Below, piece after piece: positions 45,389 through 57,142 of a DNA stretch of 64,000 bases. The stretch's first letter is position 1; the number at the start of each line of letters is the position of its first letter. Position numbers and translations under genes: made by a program. The DNA comes from Rhipicephalus microplus (taxonomy: Eukaryota; Arthropoda; Arachnida; Ixodida; Ixodidae), in the NCBI RefSeq assembly GCF_043290135.1, contig NC_134710.1, forward strand, positions 3,626,821-3,690,820, in the 5' to 3' direction. The notes under the pieces are model-generated. The model did no database searches, was not told where the DNA came from, and saw nothing but the letters and a program-made list of their open reading frames with translations.

Positions 45389-45758
45389 ATTTCAGTAAAC
45401 CATAAATAATGATGCTAAATGTTTTTTGCATTTAAACTATATTTAACATAGATAGGATCGAATCATCGCTGCAGCGAAATCATGAAACGTTTTTTATTGT
45501 ATTGTGTACAATATCTTCATATGCGCAAAAAGGTGAAAAAAATCTAAGATTACCGATACGATGGTGTCGATATCTTGGGATCGTGCAACCACAGTCGTGA
45601 ACACGTTGGCTTATGCATGATGTTTTTGGGGTGAAAATGACTAAAAAGGTGACTCATTCATGATAACGCTGCTGTGCAGTTTATACACCAGACTCACAGT
45701 GCACAATCTTTCTGCAATAACAATTTTGTCATTGCTAAGTTCGCTTTGGCCCCTCTAG

Positions 45759-46436
45759 ATGGCACCCAGACGACATCCCATGAGAAATGACAGAAGAAAT
45801 GAGAAAAAGCTTTTGAGGGAATGCGAAGAGGGAGGATCGGGTAACATCAAATCTCCTGAAAGACGGAGGACAGATTGTAAGTGTCTCATGACGGGGAGAG
45901 TACCAGAATCTTGGAAGGATGCTAACATCATCTTAATACATAAGAAAGGAGATGACAAGGACTTGAAGAATTACAGGACGATCAGCTTGTTCTTCATTGT
46001 GTGCAAGCTATTTACAAAAGTAATTGCTAACAGAAGTAAGACAACATTACAATTCAATCAACCGAAGGAACAAGCAGGATTTCGAACATGCTACTCAATA
46101 ATCGATCACATTCATACTATAAATCAGGCAATAGAGAAATGCTCAGAATACAGCCAACCACTATACGTAACCTTCATAGATTACGAGAAGGCGTTAGATT
46201 CAGTAGAAATATGAACAGTCATGCAGACACTGTGGAATCAGAGCATTGACGAAGCATATGTAAACATCCAAGAAAAAATCTACAGAGGATCAACTGCCAC
46301 CATAGTGCTCCATAAAGAAAGTGACATAATACCAATCAAGAAGGGTGTAAGACAAGGGAATACAATCTCCCCAATGATATTCACAGCAGGCTTGCAGAAG
46401 GTTCTCAGAGGCCTACAGGAAGACAAGACAGGAAGT
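45759..46436 (+). pseudogene. RTE-type reverse transcriptase, copy 1 (partial)
   Basis: Reads TGRVPESWKDANIILIHKKG, NRSKTTLQFNQPKEQAGF, INQAIEKCSEYSQPLYVTFI, DYEKALDSVEI, then after a stop and shift YRGSTATIVLHKESDIIPIK and KGVRQGNTISPMIFTAGL. These are the fingers and palm of an RTE-type RT, broken by a stop at about 46212. It ends where a minus-strand LINE begins. Confidence 0.85.
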
Positions 46437-47586
46437 GTCAGCAGATTTAAAGACAGGCACTATTTTTGCAGTTTTCCATTCAGCTGGTAGGCATTGATCT
46501 GAAACTGATTTGTTGTTAAGAAGACACAAGTATTTCCTTAAAGGTTTGATGTAGCGTTTCGGGAAGCAGTTCTGGATTTCGTCTGATCCGCTGGACTTAT
46601 CATCTAAATGCAGTAAGAGTGAAAGCAGACTTGCTTCGATTATGACTAGGGCAGTCAACGTATCGTTTCCCTCTATATTTTCTGGCCTGTAGGCTCGCGC
46701 AATGCCATTGTCAGGAGCATATACGAAGTGGGAAAAACCATTAAACGCTTCGGCCTGTTGTTTTTATTCATTGGGTGACATTGGTTTAGCACTGTTTTCT
46801 TTACGCCTAATATAACGCCAGAATTTCTGGGGTGAATGTTGAATAAAGTTGCCAAGTATTGTATTGCAGAAGCTGACTTTGTTTCTTCTCTTAGAAGCCT
46901 GTTTAGCGAATAAATTTTTTGGAAGGTGAACCCTATTAGATTTTCTCAGTCTTTGTATTCCTCTCTTTAAGTGGATTACATCGCGTGTGATCCATGGGTT
47001 ACGTTTGTTAATGTTCTTGTGAATTTGTGGGACATATTGTTTCAAGCAGTGCATAACATGTGCTTTGAATAGCAGCCAGATCTTGTCAATGATAGCCGAG
47101 CTGTTTGAGACCACTTCGTGCAATATGTAGTACTCATAGGCCAGATGGTCATAATGGAAGCATCATCTGCTTTGTTAAAAATTTACACGGACTTCCTAGT
47201 TTTATGTTGAGCAATTTTTTTTGGAATAGTTAGGGTACATAAAACCGTGTTATAGTCAAATATTCCTTCAAGGATTTCGACGTTGTACTTTCCTTAAAAA
47301 AATCACTCAAGAAAACGAGGTCTAAGATAGAGCTTGAAGTACCCTGCACATAAGTAGGCTGGGAAACAACTTGGGTAAGGTTGAAAGTAAACATAAGACT
47401 TAGCAATATATTATTTTTCATACTTGGTAGGCATAAAAAGTTCCAAATAATATCTGGGAGATTGAACTCTCCTCCCATTATTATGTAGCTCCCTGTCATG
47501 TCTTCTTGCATATACTCTAGAAGCTCATCAAGGTAGGATGCTTCGGCTTGCGGGGGTCTGTACACTGCACTTTCCAAGCGTGGTTT
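46437..47586 (-). pseudogene. CR1/Jockey-type LINE fragment, endonuclease to RT start
   Basis: On the minus strand from 47586: RLESAVYRPPQAEASYLDEL, IIMGGEFNLPDIIWN (endonuclease, GEFN in place of GDFN), SSSILDLVFLSD, then KRNPWITRDVIHLKRGIQRL (spacer) and LPAEWKTAKIVPVFKSAD (start of RT). Both ends are cut inside the protein. Confidence 0.82.
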
Positions 47587-47587
47587 C

Positions 47588-48755
47588 CAATCAACCAAAG
47601 GAACAAGCAGGATTTTGAAGAGGCTACTCAGCAATCAATCACATTCATACTATCAATCAGGTAATAGAAAAATGCTCAGAATACAGCCAGCCAATACACA
47701 TAGCCTTCATAGATTATGAGAAGGCCTTTGATTCAGTAGAAATATCTGCAGTCATGCAGACACTGTGGAAGCATATGTGAACATTCTGGAAGAAATCTAC
47801 AGGGGACCAACTGCCACAATAGTGCTCCATAAGGAAAGCGACAGAATAGCAATCAAGAAGGGTGTAAGGCAGGAGGATACAATCTCCCCAATGCTATTTA
47901 CCGCGTGCTGACAGGAGGTTTTCAGAGGCCTAGACTGGGAAGAGTTAGGGATAAGAGTTAATGGAGAGTACCTTAGTAACCTGCGCTTCGCCGATGACAT
48001 CGCATTGCTGTGTAACTCAAGGGACGAATTGCAACTCATGATTACGGAGTTAAGCAAGGAGAGCAGAAAAGTGGGTCTTAAAATTAATCTGCAGAAAACA
48101 AAAGTAATTACAACAACCTCGAAAGAGAACAGGACTTCGAGATAGATAATATTGCACTTGAAGTTGTAAAAAACTGCGTCTATTTAGGACAGGTAATAAC
48201 TGTGGAACCGAACTACGAGATTGAAGTAACTAGAAGAATAAGAATGGGATGGAGCACATTTGGCAAGCACTCTCAAATCATGACTGCTAGATTGCCACTA
48301 TCCCTCAAGAGGAAGGTATACAACAGCTACAACTTGCCGGTACTTACCTACGGAGCAGAAACCTGGAGGCTTACAAAGAAGGTTCAGCTTAAATTTAGGA
48401 CGACGCAGTGAGCGATGTAAAGGAAAAATAATAGGTGTAACCTTAAGAGACAAAAGAGCAGAGTGGATCAGGAAACAAGCCGGGGTTAAGGATATCATAG
48501 TTGAAATCAAGAAGAAATGGACATGGGCCGGGCATGTAGCGTGTAGGCAGGATATCCGCTGGTCATTAAGGGTAATAGGCTGGATTCTCGAAAAGGCAAG
48601 CTGGTTAGGGGGGAAAGAAAATTAAAGGGGCAGGTGAGATTAGGAAGATTGCGGGTGTAAAGTGGCAGCAGCAAGCACTGGACCTAGTTGACTGGCCGAA
48701 CATTGGAGAGGTCTGTGTCCTGCAGTAGACGTAGTCAGGCTGATGGTGATAATGA
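47588..48755 (+). mobile_element. RTE-type LINE, copy 2, to its 3' end
   Basis: The segment 47588-47965 repeats 46055-46436 at roughly 85 percent identity. It continues with NLRFADDIALLCN (catalytic FADD, near 47985), RRIRMGWSTFGKHSQIMTAR, NLPVLTYGAETWRLTKK, GVTLRDKRAEWIRK-like sequence and a tail GGCTGATGGTGATAATGA at about 48738. Frameshifts and stops break the protein. Confidence 0.85.
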
Positions 48756-49293
48756 GATGGCACCACCTGGTATTTTTTCTTCTTTTTTTCGAGGACCAAC
48801 TTGGGGGTGGGTTCATTATGCGAGTGGGTTCGTTATGCAAGTAAATATGATATTGACAAGAGGAAAATAACATGGAAAGAAACTCTCATTAAAGCTTTTT
48901 CAAGGTTACTATTAGTTATATGCAAAAGCATATTTTTATAGAAAACCAGTGCTGGAGTTTCCATGGGCATAGAGCGCGGCCAGAAGCATTAGGGCGTAAA
49001 AACAAATACCAACGTGAACTATGCCGCGGTGGGCAATGACCAGACTAGGAAAAAGAAGCTTCGAGAGCGGCGTTATTGTTGTATTCACAAATGCCACGAC
49101 AAAAAAAGATTTTATCAGGAAATATAATTCGGAGCATGCATGTTGACTCCCTCTGGCATCAATTTTTAGCAATGCATAGGGGTTGGGGCTCTGGAAATCA
49201 TCTGAAGTCGTTTAATTAAAAATTGCCTTGAAAACGTTCAAGACAGCACATGACAACTTAGGGTGAGTAAGCATCGCACCGTATATTACACAC
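48756..49293. other. No recognised content
   Basis: Contains the short direct repeat GTGGGTTCATTATGC/GTGGGTTCGTTATGC at about 48813-48840. No coding support. Confidence 0.35.
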
Positions 49294-49472
49294 ATTGTAT
49301 TTATTCGATTGTAACACAACCGCGATCGTAACGCGAGGGGTGAAATTTCATTGCGTTTAGGAAGAAAAAAAAGTTAGAATCTCGGTACTTGGTACGTGAG
49401 GGTCGACTTCAGTAGCAAAAATCTGAAATAAGAAAAAAAAACTCGCGTCACATTCTAGTAAATACGGTATGA
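49294..49472. mobile_element. Short MITE-like element
   Basis: The ends ATTGTATTTATTCGATTGTA (49294) and, read inward from about 49472, ATACCGTATTTACTAGAATG are inverted copies with several mismatches. The 180-bp body is non-coding. The TACCGTATTTA phrase is typical of pogo/Tigger-type ends. Confidence 0.55.
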
Positions 49473-50655
49473 TATCTGACTGTCACGTGCACAGTTCGAG
49501 ACCGGTGACAAGACGATGACTGCTAGAAAAACCGCGATCTATGCATGTTGCATAATTGACCACACAGTGCATGTCAATTATGGAACCACCACAAAGTCAA
49601 TTACCACCAGGTTATTGAAAGGCATTCTGTCTTTTTGTTTTTTTAAGTATCAGGCTTAGAGGACGGCCGACCGCAAGTTTGCGAACCGTCTTCAGACGAC
49701 GGCGAGTCGTCTTCGTTGAAGCACGACCGCTGCGGTATGTTTGCATTTCCGCTAGCACGTCTAATCTCCGTTTTACACTGTCCTTTCATGTGAAGGTTGC
49801 CTTAGACATTAACTTCACAATTCACCTTCATCTTCAAAAGCTTATTTTGAAGTATGCGATACGAGCATTTTGTGGGTTCACGCTAGCCTTTGAACAGATC
49901 ATAAAGGAAAGCCATAGCGAAACTGCTTCTGTAATATATAGTGCAAGAGCTGTGACTACTAACTACGTAAGTGTCATGTTCTCGCTCAAAACAGCTGACT
50001 CTGGGCCGAATGCTATCTCAGAGCTGCGTGAGAAACTATTAATTTTACTTCAAAGCAGGCTTATAGCGAATAACCTGCGCACTACGTTGAGCTTTCCGAG
50101 CGCTATTTGAACACACTTCCTTGTAAGTTTATGCCGTACAATTCTTGGCACAATGTCGGAAGGTCACACTGTTTTTTTAGGTCACAGACATATGTACTAC
50201 ACATTGGATGGCGTCTGTTTTTTTGCCAACACAGCCTCACATTAATATCGGACCGCACAGACCACATCACTGAAACCGTTGCGGAGAATAATCGCTGGCA
50301 TTGCTGCTCAATCACTGCGTCGCAGCTTTCAGCCAAGTGTCCAATGCTTTGCTGGTCTTGCGTGTTCCAAAGTACCTACAACATGATGCACATTGGACAA
50401 AGTTGGGGGTAGTTCCGCTTGGCGTTCACCACAAATTACGGTGTGCACGATGTGTACAGGGCACGTTAACACTTGCCTGTACACATCGCGCACAGTTCAC
50501 CTCGCAGCGACTACACCTCGCAGTGACTCTGTCCTACTAGCTGGTTCTCAACCAGCTTGCCAGAGTGGCGCATCGTGTATATTTTAGGCGCGCATGTAGA
50601 AAGGGTAGGTGCGGCACCTGGGCAGTGCTGGCTTCCCATAGAGAAGACAGAGGGG
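49473..50655. other. No recognised gene
   Basis: A 143-codon frame at 49679-50110 has no family resemblance and is treated as chance. Confidence 0.35.
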
Positions 50656-50667
50656 TTCATTAAAAAT

Positions 50668-50856
50668 GATTGATTAATATGTGGAGTTTGACGTCCCAAA
50701 ACCACCATATGATTATGAGAGATGCTGTAGTGGAGGGCTCCGGAAATTTTGACCACCTGGGGTTCTTTAACACTCACCCAAATCTGAGCACACGGGCCTA
50801 AAGTATTTCTGTCTGCATCGGAAATGCAGCCGCCGCAGCCAGGATTTGATCTCGTG
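50668..50856 (-). mobile_element. Ruka SINE, truncated head, with target duplication
   Basis: The reverse orientation has CCCAAAACCACCATATGATT and the Ruka body; the copy ends inside the tRNA-like head. The flanks TTCATTAAAAAT (50656-50667) and TTCATTAGAAAT (50857-50868) agree at 11 of 12 bases. Confidence 0.9.
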
Positions 50857-51421
50857 TTCATTAGAAATTAGCTTGTAATTGGGCACCAGAGGGGCTATTA
50901 TGTAAGTGTCCTTTCACAGACCGGAGAAGGAATTGAGCAGAAGAATGGCAGGGAGCCACACGAAGTCTAGTCTAATGGTCAAGAGGTGAAAGTAGCCACA
51001 GTATGGGCATAGAATGGGTGGAGGTCGTGTCTTGTTGATGAAATAAATACAAATTGGCCTCAAGACGATGTAGATTGGATCTAAACGTAAGTGCTTAAGC
51101 CCAGAGAATTATATTAGCCGGTTTCGTGCCTGGCTTACTCGCATGCTGCACTGATAGTTTGGGAAAATTGCTGCCGAACGACTAGTCAGATTGCGTCTCT
51201 CCCTAGCATTCACTCGATACAAAAACAGAAATAAGTCATCTTCCCCCTCAATCTCAAGCTTTTAAAAACAAAACAATGCCTGCCATTATCGATGTGGAGC
51301 TGTAATAATAATTTTGAATTTCTTGATGCGTTCAAGGCATTGTTATTTTCCTCAGCTTACAAAACCCCCCACCCAGTTGTGTCGGGTATCACACAGTGGA
51401 CCTCTATGGACATTTGTGCAG
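50857..51421. other. End of intron 5, no recognised content
   Basis: Unremarkable sequence leading to the exon 6 acceptor; the C-rich stretch AAAACCCCCCACCC lies at about 51361. Confidence 0.35.
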
Positions 51422-51751
51422 GAGCCCCAAGCCCCGTAACCGGCCTTCATTCCGGCACATTCTGATGCACTTGGACATAGCAGCTGTGGAGATTCTGAGC
51501 ACACCCAAGGAGAGCTACTTTGCAGCCCAGGCTGGCTGGAAGGAGGAGATACGACGCTACATGCAGAGTATCCGTCAGGAGGGCCAACCCCAGGGGGAGC
51601 AGGAACTGATTCGGCGGCGGCGAGAAGAGCTTCGGCATGCGCAAGACATTCGGCTACACTACGAGCGCAAGTTGGAGCGCACCAATAACCTCTACATGGA
51701 GTTCACTGCTTGCCTGCTGCAGCTAGAGCAGCGTGAGCGGGAAATCATCAG
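51422..51751 (+). CDS. DLK-like kinase exon 6: end of kinase domain and start of leucine zipper
   Basis: Reads (W)SPKPRNRPSFRHILMHLDIA, the end of the kinase domain, then a linker with STPKESYFAAQAGWKEEIRR, then EQELIRRRREELRHAQDIR and LERTNNLYMEFTACLLQLE, where the coiled coil/leucine zipper of DLK/LZK begins. The acceptor is catttgtgcag|G. The donor is CAG|gtgggt, phase 2, leaving AG of an arginine or serine codon. The expected next segment (basic, then zipper 2) was not found in the remaining 12 kb, so the next intron is at least 12 kb. Family zippers mediate dimerisation and activation. Confidence 0.95.
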
Positions 51752-52848
51752 GTGGGTCTTCCCTCGTTCATTTTTCTTCTTTTTCTTAGTAAGTGATGAG
51801 GAAAAAACCCCATCACACGCAAGACCATGAAAGATGGCAACAATGGTGAGGAAATTATTTTTATCAAATCGTAGTAAGACAGATAAGGTTCAGGGGAAGG
51901 TGAAAGCGATGGAAAATTCTGGAACACTGGGTGTAGCTGCAACAAGCATCTTTGCCTTCTGTTACATTGTTAGCACCAGGGACGAGGCAGCTGCACATAT
52001 TGCACATTTTTTATATGTTTCTGTTTTCTTGCACCAAGCTGCTCCAATATCATAAAAATCCCGAAAATTGCACCGACCTTCTCCAAAACAGCATCAATTG
52101 CAAGAATTTTGATGCCAATCTTAGCTTCAAAGGGAAAAAAAGGCCGAGTTGACCACAAAATTTTCCGAGCAGCGCCAGGAATACCAAGCAATAAGATGTG
52201 CCCAAGCGTGTTTTTTTTTACTTTGCACCTTTCTGGTGCCGTCATAATCTCCTTGGCACTCTTGTAATATGCGTTACCGTGCAAAAATGTGATGCCTTGC
52301 ATCGAGCATGCTGGGTATACTAGTTAGGCTGTGTGTTCTGGCGCCTCTGTCGCTTTGCGAAAACCACCGAGTAGGTATGCGTAGCGGGCTGGTTCTTTTT
52401 TGTGCGTAGCACTTTTCTCCGGTCAATGCGGTTTTCTTGTCAACGCTGCTACGTGCACGCGCTCGTTTGCCATGAGCGAGTACTTTGTTGCGTATACGTG
52501 TAGTCATCATCCCTGTGTATGCAACTCATCTCCTGGATGCTCTGGCACGTAGGTTCTCAAACTGTTCCGTGAGGGACGGAACATGTGCAACCCTCTCCCA
52601 GTTTACCCTCATTAACAACTAATGTATTTAAACAAGCCAGTTTTTATTGCATTTTGCATTTAAAAAAGCCATCACACTCCAAATCTGCTCATCGGTGTCT
52701 TCAGCTAGCAAGAGATCCGCTTAGTTGTTTGCGAACCTACGATGACAGAACGCGCGTTCAAACCAGTTCAAACATTATTAACGTTGGCACTTTATTTATG
52801 AGTCGTGATGCTTCGGCAATCGTGCGCCACCGTTTTCATACAGTGAAA
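51752..52848. other. Downstream intron, no recognised content
   Basis: I looked for the next kinase exon (basic segment and second zipper) and did not find it here or up to the window end. Confidence 0.4.
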
Positions 52849-55110
52849 TCAAATCAAGATTTATTATTTCATAGTACAATGTACAAGAAAGATATATGTA
52901 CCGGAGAAGGTCCTGTAGGATGCACTAAAATAGGATCTCCTATGAAATTTAAGCATAAGTATTTGATTGGCAACAATAGTGGAAAAAATAATAAATCACA
53001 AGGTTACAATGAATGAGATACAAAGACAATTAAATGACGATGCTAACATCAACTACTATATGTCATAGGAAATGTAAACTGTAAAAAAATATATCTATAT
53101 CAATAGCATAAAAAAAGAGACTGGAGAGAGATTGCACATAGTGAGAGAGAAACTAGTTAGGCAGAAGAATGAATTTCGCATTAAAAAAATGTTTTAAATT
53201 GATGGCAAAATTTATGTGTTCTTTGAACTTTTATCAGAAATGCCAATGTATTTCATAATGACGATTAGTTTGCACTTTGGGCAGAATGAAGTTGTTATGG
53301 TATGTGAAACAAGTTGGGTTAGTATTAGTAAACATGATCAAGGCAGTGCTGTTCCGTACTATGCCAAAGAATTCGCATTCAGAGACATGAAAATTCCTAT
53401 TTCGGGGATTTTATCCTGGAAACGTTGATGAAATTCCCAGCATATTTTCCTGCACTACAGTACTAATTTCCACCCCCATTCACAAACACACATACTATAA
53501 TTACACGTGCCTGACATACTGGTGACTTTTGAAATTACGAGTTCATGACTAGCCCCTACACTGCCGCACAACGAAAGCATGACTTTACTAATTCATATAC
53601 TGTTATTATACTGCACATTGTGGGCTTCAAGTCTAATACCAATGGTGTAAATATCAAAAACAAATCTCAAGTGCCATGCTTGCATTGTGCATGCATGCAT
53701 CAGCACCGATTACAGCAGATGAAGGCGCACTGTGATCGCTAATTACCGGTTGTCATAGGAGAATTTAACATTCCTAAAATTCTCTGCAATATCACGAAGA
53801 TTCCCTTTTTCCCTCTGGCTCAAAATGACAGGCGTAAATTCCCCCAAAAAGGGAAAATTCCTTTGCCGAACATTATTAGATGAAGGAATTAATGATAATG
53901 AGATTTGTTCATTAATCAGTTTAAAAAGAAAAGTGGCAAGATTGATTTTTACTAAGGAGGCAGCATTCAGAATTTTATTTTCTTCTAGCAACTGTATAGC
54001 ATTGTAGGTGGGTGGACTGAACGTGATTAATCGAGTTGCCTGGTTCTGTATGCTTTGTAGTGGTTTTAGGTGAGTGGTGTACGTATTGAGGTTATGCAGT
54101 AATTGATGCGCGAGTGTACAAACGCGAAATGATGTGAGAGCAAAAGGTAAAAAAAATGGACGTGCATTGATGAGGATGCGTATTCCTAGAGATAACTTCT
54201 TTTTAAGGTGTGTTACATGGTTTTGAAATTTCAAGTTATGGTCATTATTATTGTCTAAGTAAATACTTTCTTCACTTACCAATAATGCATAGTTATCAAT
54301 GAAAATGGGCTTAATGCACTGTGGGGATTTATTTTGTGATGAGAATAAAACAAATTTAGTTTTAGAGGGATTAATGGTAAGTTAATTAGTTTTATACCAT
54401 TCTAACAAGTTGTGAAGCTCACTATGAAGCTGGGCTAATACTACTGATAGATCTTCATTAGAATTAATAATTATGGTTTCATCAACATATAATATGCATT
54501 TAAAGATGGTATGACAATTAGGCAGATCATTAATATAAAATAAAAATAGCAAGGTGCCCTAAATTGACTCTTGCGTTACAGCTAAATTAGTAATTTTAGA
54601 TTTAGAGTGAGTGTTACATATACTAACAACCTGATACCTGTCTCGTAATTAGTCGTGTAGTAGCAGTAAAGGAAAACTAGTTATGCCAGTTCAGTCTAGT
54701 GTAATAATAAGAATGTAATCATCAATAGTGTAAAATGCCCGGGTGATGATTCCTGGATGCAGTTTCTTCGAATATAGAACCTGCAAATTTACCGTCATTG
54801 ATGGCTTTCTTTAGTTGGTCATTAAGAGATATAACTACTGGGTCAGTAGGGTAACCTGATATAAATCCAAATTGGTCAATTGAAGGTATATTAAATTCGT
54901 TTAAATATTTTATCAATCATTTCTCAATTATTTTTTTATTGACCTTGCTGAAAAAAGGTAAAACACAGATTGGTCTATAATAAGATACTAATGAGCAATC
55001 TCCTTTCTTAAAAACTGGAGCTATTCTACCGCATTTCAGTTCTCGCAGAAAGATTCCTATTATAAACATGAGATTGATAACGTTAGACATCATAAATAGT
55101 ACTGGTTTAC
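52849..55110 (-). mobile_element. CR1/Jockey-type LINE, RT to 3' end, decayed
   Basis: The 3' UTR starts near 52849 (TCAAATCAAGATTTATTATT on the + strand). The ORF2 end at 53743-54282 reads QNHVTHLKKKLSLGIRIL, THLKPLQSIQNQATRLITFS and NLATFLFKLINEQ. An RT piece near 54722-54916 (IDQFGFISGYPTDPVV) precedes it. Stops and shifts abound. The stretch 53050-53740 has no LINE resemblance and may be a second insertion. Confidence 0.75.
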
Positions 55111-55595
55111 AAATAATTTATTATGTCCCTGATGAATGTTATCGAGCCCAGCGCAGAAAATAGAACAGCCCAAGGTGGGCGGTAATAATAATGTGTGGTT
55201 GGGTGCTTCTAGAGTTGTTATGAGTACCATTTGCTTATCACTTATTATACAAACGAGCATTACGAGATAGTGGGTGCAGCAAGATTTCTTGGCTGCTGCG
55301 CTGTACTCTTGAAAGTGGTCCCGCACGAAGTGGCCGTGAACGGCGGTTGTCTTTTAAAAGCTTGCAGTACACTTTACACTATCATATCAGTTTTCTTAAG
55401 AGAAGGCTCATTGTTAAGTAACTATCGATCATAATTTTTTCCAATTCTGTATGAGTCTGATGTGTTTTTCTTTTTAAATGTTTCCAGCAAACCAAGTTTT
55501 CAAAACACTTTTTAAATATTATTTCATATGTTTGTTACAAGGGCTAGATAGGTCACTGGGTATGTAAAAAAGTAGTTCAGTTCATACCTGGCGAT
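55111..55595. other. No recognised content
   Basis: Non-coding AT-rich sequence between the LINE and the Ruka copy. Confidence 0.35.
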
Positions 55596-55607
55596 AATCG
55601 GTTCAAA

Positions 55608-55809
55608 GCTACCCGCAGGTCGCGGGATCGAATCTCGGCTGGGGCGGCTGCATTTTCAATAGAGCGAAAATGCTGTAGACCTGTGTGACCAGATTTGGAT
55701 GCACGTTAGAGAATCTCAGGTGGTCAAAATTTCCAGAGCCCTCCACTACGGCGCCTCTCATAATCATATGGTGGTTTATGGACGTTGAAGCCCACATATC
55801 CATCTATCT
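55608..55809 (+). mobile_element. Ruka SINE, 5'-truncated, with target duplication
   Basis: The copy begins inside the tRNA-like head (B box GGATCGAATCTC) and ends CCCACATATCCATCTATC. The flanks AATCGGTTCAAA (55596-55607) and AATTGGTTCAAA (55810-55821) agree at 11 of 12 bases. Confidence 0.92.
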
Positions 55810-56580
55810 AATTGGTTCAAAAGTTTTTTGAAAGGTTGTTTTGGGTGTTATGTCTATTATAAGCCAATTAATTTATGTGCTCACACTCCCAGGTTTTTAA
55901 AAATTTGTTTTTTAAGCTCCTAGGACAACATATTAAATGCCGCTAACTGCTTCAAAATTGAAATTTTGCTGCTCCAAAAACTGCTCCCAATTCAGTCTCA
56001 GCCATTTCACCCATATTAGCACTTTTATGCGCAGTGTCATAAAGTTAACATACAGATTCAAAGGACATGGTCCCCCTTTGAGCACATGCATTAAAACCTA
56101 TAGCCACTCTGGTGCCGCCATGATGGAACGATACTCAGCTTTCGTGTGACGTTCACTCACTCTCTCCACTGTATGCTGCAATAACCCTTGGCATTTTTTC
56201 TGTTTCGTGGATCTCACAGTAAGAGACTCTTTACATTAAGTCAAGCTCTTGGCTGATGGCAACAAAAAATATGGACGAGGCACTATATACGGCTCTCCCG
56301 ACGCGCAAGCAAGCTGGTGCAATCGTCTCAGCATTACAGGGATGGTGGCGCCATCTACTTAACAAAAATGCAAATGCTCCATTTTGCCGCAACACATTGC
56401 ATAAATGGCTATTGGTATCTCTCCTAAAAGTAGTCGATATAAACGTCATGAAATTTTCCTTCAAATATAATACATAAATGCACTTGTTTACGATTTGTAC
56501 TGCTAGATTTTCAGTGTTTTAAATGTCTAAATTTACCACTTCCTAAAGTATTGTCATGGCAACATTGACAACATTCCAAG

Positions 56581-57110
56581 ATGTCGAAGCTTTGGTGGTT
56601 ATGGCTTTTTCGGCCCAGCTTTTCTTCTAGAGTCAATATATTAATTCTATGCGCAATGCCATGTGCAATTACACTGACCAAAAAAAATGAAGGCATTAGT
56701 GGTGCCAAGCTTGAGACCAGGATGATGTGTCGTCGTCAGTACGACTCGGTTCCTGTGCTGCAGTCTTTTTTTGCAACTCAGAAAGCAGTGAAAGAGAGCT
56801 ACAAGCTGTGCCCTGGGTAGTTTGGGGAATGCAGAAGAAAGCTCCATGAGCTTAGTGCTGACACCCAAAACGCAATAGTGTGGTGGAAAGACGCATCTCA
56901 CTGCTTAAATCCACTAGAAATAGGCGTGCTCAAATGCGACCTTACATTCTGCCACAAGAGCAATGCAGTGAATGAGTACAAGCTACATGAAGACACAAGG
57001 GTGTTTGCGTGACATTTACGCATCAAGGAAGTATTTTTTCATAAGGCAGATACAGAAGGCAAAAGCTGTGACTATGTGTGACCACAAAGCTCGTGGGCAC
57101 CAGATACCAA
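56581..57110 (+). pseudogene. Unidentified decayed coding sequence
   Basis: One frame reads through three stops (56818, 57010 and about 57076) yet looks protein-like: KAVKESYKLCPG, FGECRRKLHELSADTQNAIV, WWKDASHCLNPLEIGVLKC, DLTFCHKSNAVNEYKLHEDT and HLRIKEVFFHKA. A frameshift near 57080 gives CDHKARGHQIPNNAKSCINT. I do not recognise the family. A transposon or retrogene origin is possible. It stops directly at the TIR element beginning at 57143. Confidence 0.35.
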
Positions 57111-57142
57111 ACAATGCCAAGAGTTGTATCAATACACGAAGC

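Larger units (their letters stand above)
13085..51751 (+). other. DLK/LZK (MAP3K12/13, Wallenda) kinase gene, partial, six exons
   Basis: Gene-level entry for a mixed-lineage MAP kinase kinase kinase. In this family the kinase activates MKK4/MKK7 and then JNK or p38 in neuronal stress and axon injury signalling; that role is family knowledge, not shown here. Six exons splice in frame. Junction phases are 1,2,2,2,2 and the last exon ends in phase 2. All introns start GT and end AG. The spliced product has the short CLRPVW motif upstream of the kinase, a GSGAQGAV glycine loop, the AVKK lysine, HRDLKSPN, DFGT, an APE motif, and after the kinase the RRRREELRHA helix that leads into the leucine zipper. 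Upstream exons with the start codon and the downstream exons (rest of zipper, C-terminal tail) were not found. MAP3K12 and MAP3K13 cannot be separated; arthropods usually have one gene, Wallenda. Confidence 0.93.

Noticed and set aside
49679..50110. A 143-codon frame
   Set aside because: No motifs, biased composition or homology that I can recognise; likely chance.
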